A stretch of DNA of 64,000 bases from Trebonia sp963822615 (GTDB lineage Bacteria > Actinomycetota > Actinomycetes > Streptosporangiales > Streptosporangiaceae): positions 57,405 to 121,404 of the forward strand of contig CAWGIM010000007.1 of assembly GCA_963822615.1 (NCBI GenBank). Direction: 5' to 3'. Below the pieces are notes generated by a model that saw only the letters and a list, made by a program, of their open reading frames with translations, was not told the origin of the DNA and searched no databases. Every line of letters starts with the position of its first letter. The stretch's first letter is position 1. This document shows positions 58,321-64,000 of the stretch, piece by piece. The translations under genes and the position numbers were made by a program.

Positions 58321-58776
58321 CTATGGCCGGGCCTGCTCGATGCGGAAGACCGGGTGGCGGGGCGCGATCGCGCGCAGCCGCTCCTCCGGCGCCTTGGCGT
58401 CCACCCCGTCGAAGAACATGCCGACCTCGAACTTCCACCGCTTCAGGTAGGCGCGCAGCAGGGCGGGCTTGTCGTCGTCGGCTACCTCGGTCGCGGTGAA
58501 CGGCTCGACCTTGCGGCCGATCCGCAGCTCGCCGCCGCCGGCCGCGCGCATGTTGCGCACCCACTGGACGTTGCCGCGCGGCGCGACCAGGTACCGCACC
58601 CCGTCCACCCGCAGCGGGTTGACCGGGGTGGTGCGCCACTGGCCGGACTTGCGGCCCTTGACGTACAGCACCCGCGACCCGTAGACGCTGATGCCGGCCG
58701 CGGTCAGCCGGGCCACCACCTTGTTGAAGAACGGGGTGACGGGGACGGAGCTGACGTAGGGGGTTTCCGCGGTCAT
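58321..58776 (-). CDS. Deazaflavin(F420)-dependent nitroreductase family protein (Ddn-like)
   Basis: A 151-residue FDOR/Ddn-type split-barrel protein. Segments are FFNKVVARLTAAGISVYGSRVLYVKGRKSGQWRTTPVNPLRVDGVRYLVAPRGNVQWVRNMRAAGGGELRIG, all characteristic of the F420-binding fold (GRKSGQWRTTPV and RG..QWVRN). F420-using reductases add hydride to nitroimidazoles, quinones or other electrophiles. ATG 58776 is chosen because GGAAGG is 9 bases upstream. It is divergent from a TetR regulator, and two dyads lie in the shared promoter, so it is probably repressed by it until an electrophile enters. Confidence 0.88.
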   Translation of the reverse strand: MTAETPYVSSVPVTPFFNKVVARLTAAGISVYGSRVLYVKGRKSGQWRTTPVNPLRVDGVRYLVAPRGNVQWVRNMRAAGGGELRIGRKVEPFTATEVADDDKPALLRAYLKRWKFEVGMFFDGVDAKAPEERLRAIAPRHPVFRIEQARP

Positions 58777-58801
58777 GTCGATCATCCTTCCGACTGCTTT
58801 C

Positions 58802-58818
58802 CGAGAGCGGCGCTCTCG
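58802..58818. promoter_or_regulatory. TetR-type operator A (divergent promoter, Ddn side)
   Basis: CGAGAGC-GGC-GCTCTCG is a perfect dyad with 7-base arms and a 3-base spacer, 26 bases upstream of the Ddn-like start. A second copy of the same pattern lies at 58856-58870. Both are between the Ddn-like gene and the divergent tetR gene. Confidence 0.75.
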
Positions 58819-58855
58819 ACTAAGATCAGTGAACACGATAGGCTGTGAACTTGTC

Positions 58856-58870
58856 AAGAGCACTGCTCTC
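58856..58870. promoter_or_regulatory. TetR-type operator B (divergent promoter, tetR side)
   Basis: AAGAGC-ACT-GCTCTC matches the site A pattern GAGAGC-N3-GCTCTC with one mismatch. It sits between a TTGTCA -35 candidate (58851-58856) and a TTTAGT -10 candidate (58873-58878) for tetR. Bound repressor here would block polymerase for tetR directly. Confidence 0.7.
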
Positions 58871-58910
58871 GTTTTAGTTCACCGTTCCCGGAGATTGCGA
58901 GCCGACCGCC

Positions 58911-59645
58911 ATGACCGCACCAGAAGCCGCACCGCCGGCCAGCGCCGGGCGCACTGCCCGTGAGCGCGCCCGCACCGAGCTGACCAGGGAGATCAAGGAG
59001 GAGGCGCGCCGCCAGCTCGCTGAGTCGGGGGCCGGCGGGCTGTCGCTGCGGGCGGTCGCCCGGGAGCTCGGGATGGTCTCCTCAGCGCTCTACCGCTACT
59101 ACCCGAGCCGTGACGACCTGCTGACCGCACTGATCATTGACGCCTACGACGCGATCGGGGAGGCGGCCGAGCGGGCGGCGGCGGAGCCGGGATCGGGCGC
59201 GCCCGGCCCCGCCCGCGACCGCTGGGCGGCGGCCTGCCACGCGATCCGTGACTGGGCCCGGTCCCACCCGCACGAGTACGCGCTGATCTACGGGTCACCG
59301 GTGCCGGGCTACCGGGCGCCGGAGGCCACCGTCGGGCCCGCGTCGCGGGTGCCGCTCGCGCTGACCGGGCTGCTGGCCAGCGCGGCCGCCAGCGGCGAGC
59401 TGGCACCAGGAACCGCGGGGCCGCTTACCCCGGGCCTGGCCGCCCAGGCAGAGCGGCTGTCGGAGCTGCTCGGGCTGCGCGACGTGCCGCCCGCGGCCGT
59501 CTGCGGCGCGGTGATCGCCTGGACCCAGCTGTTCGGGATGATCAGCTTCGAGCTGTTCGGGCAGTTCGTCGGCTCGTTCGAGCCTGCCGACGAGCTGTTC
59601 GCGCACGCGGTCGGCGAGCTGGCGGCCCTGGCCGGGCTCAGCTAG
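58911..59645 (+). CDS. TetR-family transcriptional regulator
   Basis: A 244-residue regulator with an extended N-terminus. The HTH region is ARTELTREIKEEARRQLAESGAGGLSLRAVARELGMVSSALYRYYPSRDDLLTALIIDAYD (~21-80). The C-terminal domain (WTQLFGMISFELFGQFVGSFEPADELF at its end) is of the type often linked to lipid or electrophile sensing. Two GAGAGC/GCTCTC dyads lie between it and the divergent F420-type reductase gene, so it is likely to repress both genes. Its last 8 bases overlap the end of the convergent PPOX gene. Confidence 0.9.
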   Translation: MTAPEAAPPASAGRTARERARTELTREIKEEARRQLAESGAGGLSLRAVARELGMVSSALYRYYPSRDDLLTALIIDAYDAIGEAAERAAAEPGSGAPGPARDRWAAACHAIRDWARSHPHEYALIYGSPVPGYRAPEATVGPASRVPLALTGLLASAAASGELAPGTAGPLTPGLAAQAERLSELLGLRDVPPAAVCGAVIAWTQLFGMISFELFGQFVGSFEPADELFAHAVGELAALAGLS

Positions 59646-60090
59646 CGGCGGGCCCGGTGCTTCCGGCGGGAGTGGCCGCCGGGATCCGCCGGCCGCTGAC
59701 CGACGTCGGCCGGATACGCACCCACAGCCGCTCGGCCGCCCCCGCCCACGCCTGCAGCCCGGACGCGTCGAGCCGGGCCGCTTCCTGGTCGGACTCGACG
59801 ATCTCGGCCAGGCCGCTCACCACGACCGACCAGCCCGCCCGGGTCACCGGGTCGAAGGAGTCGGCTTCGAACCCCACGTAGCGCCCCACCTCGACCGAGG
59901 ACAGCTTGGATCCCGCCCCGGTCGTGAACACCACGTCCTGGCCGTCGACCAGGAAGTTCACCGGCAGCATGACAACCTCGCCGCCGGCCATGAAGCCGAT
60001 CCGCCCCACCGGGACCGACCTGAGCAGGCCGAAGCAGTCTCCCAGGTGAAGGATCTCCAGCCCTATCCGGTCGGTTGCCAGCTCTCGCAT
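59638..60090 (-). CDS. Pyridoxamine 5'-phosphate oxidase-family (PPOX split-barrel) flavoprotein
   Basis: A 150-residue split-barrel protein. Typical pieces are LHLGDCFGLLRSVPVGRIGFMAGGEVVMLPVNFLVDGQDVVFTTGAGSKLSSVEVGRYVGFEADSFDPVTRAGWSVVVSGLAEIV, matching the nitroimidazole-resistance/PPOX-like group (bound FMN, heme or F420 in relatives). ATG 60090 has GGAGG at good spacing. Upstream reading in this frame is antisense noise. It is convergent with tetR, divergent from the ABC exporter. Substrate unknown; the neighbouring Ddn-like gene suggests a redox-stress context. Confidence 0.85.
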   Translation of the reverse strand: MRELATDRIGLEILHLGDCFGLLRSVPVGRIGFMAGGEVVMLPVNFLVDGQDVVFTTGAGSKLSSVEVGRYVGFEADSFDPVTRAGWSVVVSGLAEIVESDQEAARLDASGLQAWAGAAERLWVRIRPTSVSGRRIPAATPAGSTGPAAS

Positions 60091-60276
60091 CGCGCGCCTC
60101 CGCTCTTGCCGTGGTGCCCCAGCGAACCCCCAGTATTCACCGCCGGTGGCCGCGCGGCCCAGGGCCGTACGTCCCGCGTCCCGGGTAAAATCACTCGCCT
60201 GACCACCCCGACGCCCGCCAGACTGCAAGCAACCAGCCGATAAGCCCGCTCCCTGCTGCCAGAAGGCCATCCTGAC

Positions 60277-61998
60277 ATGCTGCTCCGATTGCTCCGCACC
60301 TTCGGGCGCCGCTACCGCAAGTGGCTCCTGATTGTCTTCGTCGCCCAGTTCGCCCAGACGATCGCGGCGCTCTACCTGCCGACGCTGAACGCCGACATCA
60401 TCGACAACGGGGTGGTGAAGGCCAACGACCACTACATCCTGTCCACCGGCGCGGTGATGCTGGCGGTCGCCCTCGGCCAGATCGTCGCGGCGATCATCGC
60501 GGTGTACTACGGGTCGCGCACCGCGACCGCGATCGGGCGGGACATCCGCAAGGGGCTGTTCGACCGGGTGCAGTCGTTCTCCACCCGCGAGGTGGGCCAG
60601 TTCGGCGCGCCGTCGCTGATCGTCCGGTCCACCAACGACGTCCAGCAGGTCCAGATGCTGGTGCTGATGACGCTGACGATGATGCTGATGGCGCCGATCA
60701 TGGGGGTGGGCGCGGTCATCTTGTCGCTGCGGCAGAACGTCCAGCTCTCCGCCCTGCTGCTGGTCATCGTCCCGGTCCTCGGGATCACGATGACGGTGAT
60801 CGCCCGGCGCATGCGCCCGCTGTTCCGCCAGGTCCAGGCGCGGCTCGACGGCATCAACCGGATCATGCGGGAGCAGATCACCGGGGTCCGGGTGGTGCGC
60901 GCGTTCGTCCGCGACACCCCGGAGCGGGCCCGGTTCCTCGACGGCAACAGCGCGCTGTACGACGTGTCGCTCGGCGCGGGCAAGCTCATGGGGATGATGT
61001 TCCCGGTCGTCCTGTCGGTCATCAACCTGTCCAGCGTGGCGGTGCTGTGGTTCGGCGGCCACCTCATCAACGACGGGTCGATGCAGGTCGGCTCGCTCAC
61101 CGCGTTCCTGTCCTACCTGCTGCAGGTGATGATGGCGGTGATGATGTCCACCTTCATGCTGATGATGATCCCGCGGGCGGAGGTCTGCGCGGACCGCATC
61201 CAGGAGGTGCTCGGCACCGAGTCCAGCGTGCAGCCGCCGACCGCCCCGGTCGCCGAGCTGCGCACGCACGGGCACCTGGACCTGGTGCAGGCCGGCTTCC
61301 GCTACCCGGGGGCCGAGGAGGCGGTGCTGTGCGACATCTCCCTCAGCGCCGGGCCGGGTGAGGTCACCGCGATCATCGGCTCCACCGGGGCCGGCAAGAC
61401 GACGCTGCTCAACCTGATACCGCGGCTGACCGACGCGACCGAGGGCGAGGTGCGGGTCGGCGGCGTCAACGTGCGCGACCTGGCGCCGGAGGTGCTGTCG
61501 GAGGCGGTCGGGCTGGTACCGCAGCGGCCCTTCCTGTTCTCCGGGACGATCGCCTCCAACCTCCGCTACGGCAACCCCGACGCGACCGACGACGAGCTGT
61601 GGCACGCGCTCACGGTCGCGCAGGCCGACTTCGTCAAGGACCTGGACGCGCCCATCAGCCAGGGCGGCACCAACGTCTCCGGCGGCCAGCGGCAACGGCT
61701 GGCGATCGCCCGCACCCTGGTCCACAAGCCCGGCATCTACCTGTTCGACGACTCGTTCTCCGCCCTCGACTACGCCACCGACGCCCGCCTCCGGGCCGCC
61801 CTGGCCGCCGAGACCAGGGACGCCACCGTCATCATCGTGGCGCAGCGGGTGGCCACCATCAGGAGCGCCGACCGCATCATCGTCCTCGATCACGGGCGGG
61901 TGGCCGGCACCGGCACCCACGCCGAGCTGATGGCGTCAAGCGAGACCTACCGGGAGATCGTGCTCTCCCAGATGACCGAGCAGGAGGCCGCCGCATGA
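60277..61998 (+). CDS. ABC exporter half-transporter A (TMD-NBD)
   Basis: A 573-residue type IV ABC half-transporter. Residues ~1-310 are a six-helix membrane domain (QFAQTIAALYLPTLNADIIDNG, EVGQFGAPSLIVRSTNDVQQVQ with the NDV coupling helix). Residues ~330-570 are the ATPase: Walker A IIGSTGAGKTTLLNLIPRL, Q-loop LVPQRPFLFSGTIASNLRYG, signature NVSGGQRQRLAIARTLV and Walker B IYLFDDSFSALDYATDARLR. Walker B ends in DDSF rather than DE, so its own catalytic glutamate is replaced. It is probably the degenerate-site member of a heterodimer with the next gene, whose start overlaps (ATGA). Substrate (drug, lipid or peptide) unknown. Confidence 0.92.
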   Translation: MLLRLLRTFGRRYRKWLLIVFVAQFAQTIAALYLPTLNADIIDNGVVKANDHYILSTGAVMLAVALGQIVAAIIAVYYGSRTATAIGRDIRKGLFDRVQSFSTREVGQFGAPSLIVRSTNDVQQVQMLVLMTLTMMLMAPIMGVGAVILSLRQNVQLSALLLVIVPVLGITMTVIARRMRPLFRQVQARLDGINRIMREQITGVRVVRAFVRDTPERARFLDGNSALYDVSLGAGKLMGMMFPVVLSVINLSSVAVLWFGGHLINDGSMQVGSLTAFLSYLLQVMMAVMMSTFMLMMIPRAEVCADRIQEVLGTESSVQPPTAPVAELRTHGHLDLVQAGFRYPGAEEAVLCDISLSAGPGEVTAIIGSTGAGKTTLLNLIPRLTDATEGEVRVGGVNVRDLAPEVLSEAVGLVPQRPFLFSGTIASNLRYGNPDATDDELWHALTVAQADFVKDLDAPISQGGTNVSGGQRQRLAIARTLVHKPGIYLFDDSFSALDYATDARLRAALAAETRDATVIIVAQRVATIRSADRIIVLDHGRVAGTGTHAELMASSETYREIVLSQMTEQEAAA

Positions 61999-64000
61999 CC
62001 ACCGCGCCGTCCCGCCCCGCCAGTCCGGACAACCCCGCCCCGGGGGTGGGCCGTCCCGGCGGCGCCGGCAGCTCGGGCCCGCGCCAGGGCGGCCCCGCCG
62101 CCTGGATGAACGGCCCCTCGCTGGAGCGGGCCAAGGACTTCCGCGGCTCGCTGCGGCGGCTGCTGGCCATGCTCCGGCCCGAGCGCACGCTGGTGATCGT
62201 CACCACGCTGCTCGCCGCGGGCTCGGTCACCGCCTCGGTCCTCGGCCCGAAGATGCTCGGCCAGGCCACCAACATCATCTTCGACGGCTTCGTGTCCAAG
62301 GACCTTCCCCTGGGCGAGACCAAGGCCCAGGTCATCGCCGGGCTGCAGGCCAAGGGCGAGACGACCCAGGCCGACCTGCTGCGGGGGCTGCAGCTCACCC
62401 CCGGGCACGGGATCAACTTCGACAGCCTCGGCCGCATCCTCGGCCAGGTCGCGCTGATCTACCTGGTGGCACTGGTGCTCGGCATCGCCCAGGGGCGGCT
62501 GACGGCGACGATCGTCCAGCGGGCGATGTTCCGGCTGCGCCAGCAGGTGCAGGCCAAGCTGTCCCGGCTGCCGCTGTCGTTCTTCGACGGACGGTCCAGG
62601 GGCGAGGTGCTGTCCACCGTCACCAACGACATCGACAACCTGTCGCAGAACCTCCAGCAGACCATGAGCCAGCTCGTGGTCTCGCTCCTCACCGTCATCG
62701 GCGTGCTGGTGGTGATGTTCTGGATCTCCTGGCTGCTGGCGCTCATCGCCCTGGTCACGATCCCGCTGTCGGTGCTGGTCACCCGGTTCGTCACCAAGCG
62801 GGCCAAGCCCCAGTTCGTCAAGCAGTGGGGCACCACCGCGCGGCTCAACGGGCACATCGAGGAGATGTTTACCGGCCACGCCCTGGTGAAGGCGTTCGGC
62901 CGCCAGCAGGAGGCCGCGCAGGTCTTCGACCAGCACAACGAGGAGCTGTACGAGGCCAGCTTCCGCGGCCAGTTCGTGTCCGGCTCGATGATGCCGCTGA
63001 TGATGCTCATCGGGAACATCAACTACGTGCTGGTCGCGGTGGTGGGCGGGCTGCGGGTCGCCTCGGGGGCGCTGTCGCTGGGTGACGTGCAGGCGTTCAT
63101 CCAGTACTCGCGGCAGTTCTCCCAGCCGCTCAACCAGGTCGCGTCGATGACCAACATGCTCCAGTCGGGGGTCGCCTCGGCCGAGCGGGTGTTCGCGGTG
63201 CTCGACGCGGACGAGGAGGAGCCGGACCGCCCGGACGCCACCGAGCTGGACACGGTCACCGGGCGGGTCGCGTTCGAGCACGTCTCGTTCAGCTACTCAG
63301 CCAGACAAGCCGTTGATCACCGACCTGTCGCTGACGGTGGAACCGGGGCAGACGGTGGCTATCGTCGGCCCCACCGGGGCCGGCAAGACCACCCTGGTCA
63401 ACCTGCTGATGCGGTTCTACGAGGTGAACGGCGGCCGGATCACCCTGGACGGGGTGAACATCGCCGACATGACCAGGGAGAGCCTGCGGTCCAAGACCGG
63501 CATGGTGCTGCAGGACGCCTGGGTGTTCACCGGCACGATCGCGGAGAACATCGCCTACGGCCGGCGCGACGCGACCCGCGAGGAGATCGTCCGGGCGGCC
63601 AAGGCGACGCACGTGGACCACTTCGTGCGGACGCTGCCCGACGGGTACGAGACCGTCCTCGACGAGGAGGGCTCCAACGTCTCGGCGGGGGAGAAGCAGC
63701 TGATCACCATCGCCCGCGCGTTCCTGGCCGAGCCCGCCATCCTGATCCTGGACGAGGCCACCTCCTCGGTCGACACCCGCACCGAGCTGCTGATCCAGCG
63801 GGCGATGGGCTCGCTGCGCCAGGGCCGCACCAGCTTCGTGATCGCGCACCGGCTGTCCACCATCAGGGACGCGCACCTGATCCTGGTGATGGAGCACGGC
63901 GACATCGTCGAGCAGGGCACCCACGAGGAGCTGCTCACCGCGGGCGGCGCCTACCAGCGGCTGTACGAGGCGCAGTTCGCGCAGGCGGTGGCCGAGATCG
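61995..64000 (+). pseudogene. ABC exporter half-transporter B (TMD-NBD), one frameshift, cut by the right edge
   Basis: It starts at ATG 61995 (ATGA overlap with half A). The membrane domain reads through in the first frame: IVTTLLAAGSVTASVLGPKMLGQATNIIFDG, STVTNDIDNLSQNLQQTMSQ, MTNMLQSGVASAERVFAVLD. At ~63300 there is one extra base in TCAGCCAGAC. The ATPase then continues in the next frame: SLTVEPGQTVAIVGPTGAGKTTLVNLLMRFYEVNGG, MVLQDAWVFTGTIAENIAYG, NVSAGEKQLITIARAFL, ILILDEATSSVDTRTE. Its Walker B has DE, so this subunit supplies the catalytic site. A ~70-residue insertion between helices 1 and 2 is unusual. No stop before the window end. Recent mutation or sequencing error is likely. Confidence 0.87.

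Noticed and set aside
60091..61920. Upstream extension of the PPOX-type frame across the ABC exporter gene
   Set aside because: It is antisense to the ABC transporter and of biased composition. The PPOX fold starts at ATG 60090 behind a good GGAGG site.

Overview
The window is a stretch of very GC-rich chromosome (clearly above 70% G+C by eye) with GTG and TTG starts, many 4-base stop/start overlaps (GTGA, ATGA), and the conserved run SCP2-like / small ORF / tlyA / nadK / recN. F420-type (Ddn-like) reductase, PP2C, Ser/Thr kinase, DICT-MerR and NLR-type genes all point to a soil-type filamentous actinomycete (for example Streptosporangiales or relatives). The sequence alone does not fix the genus. 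I see no transposase, integrase, tRNA, rRNA or CRISPR array.

Layout. 1-2.5 kb: truncated sensor histidine kinase, divergent membrane protein and a DUF3291 protein. 2.5-3.0 kb: a gene-free, repeat-rich spacer. 3.0-13.5 kb: housekeeping block with DUF1697, a MerR-PP2C fusion, an AlaA/AspC-type aminotransferase, purC, cutA, a histidine phosphatase, tlyA, nadK, recN and a RibD-C/DHFR-like protein. 13.5-16.3 kb: MarR regulator divergent from a ClC channel with CBS and RCK_C-like tail.

16.3-38.1 kb is a catabolic island. A branched-chain-type ABC importer, a ThDP enzyme and an aldehyde dehydrogenase form one leftward operon. It is divergent from an IclR regulator, a CaiB-type CoA-transferase and a citryl-CoA-lyase-like protein. 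Next come a sugar isomerase, a TetR regulator, a QuiC/QsuB-like dehydroshikimate dehydratase, a Zn-alcohol dehydrogenase, a double CoA-transferase, an NAD-dependent epimerase and an acyl-CoA dehydrogenase-like enzyme. 38.2-44.7 kb: amidohydrolase, adenosine-deaminase-like enzyme, GntR, two SsuC-type permeases, a THI5-like binding protein and a creatininase relative, probably one salvage or catabolic operon with no ATPase gene. 44.7-46.9 kb: an iron-box-controlled FTR1 permease and a fatty-acid desaturase.

46.9-53.3 kb: Ser/Thr kinase with an extracellular VHL-beta-like domain, DICT-MerR regulator, an isolated cytochrome b (QcrB), cold-shock protein, GNAT and a Bax-inhibitor-1 family protein. 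53.5-55.9 kb holds the most interesting system: an NB-ARC/TPR NLR-like protein whose first residues carry a motif (GVQxGDxNVQxNxF) that recurs exactly at the C-terminus of the small protein encoded one base downstream. This is the arrangement expected of an amyloid-signalling NLR/effector pair. 55.9-64 kb: epimerase, glutamine-synthetase-like enzyme, Ddn-like reductase divergent from its TetR regulator, PPOX-type flavoprotein and a two-subunit ABC exporter running off the right edge.

Four genes contain five single-base frameshifts in otherwise well-preserved coding sequence. Either they are recent pseudogenes or the assembly keeps indel errors.
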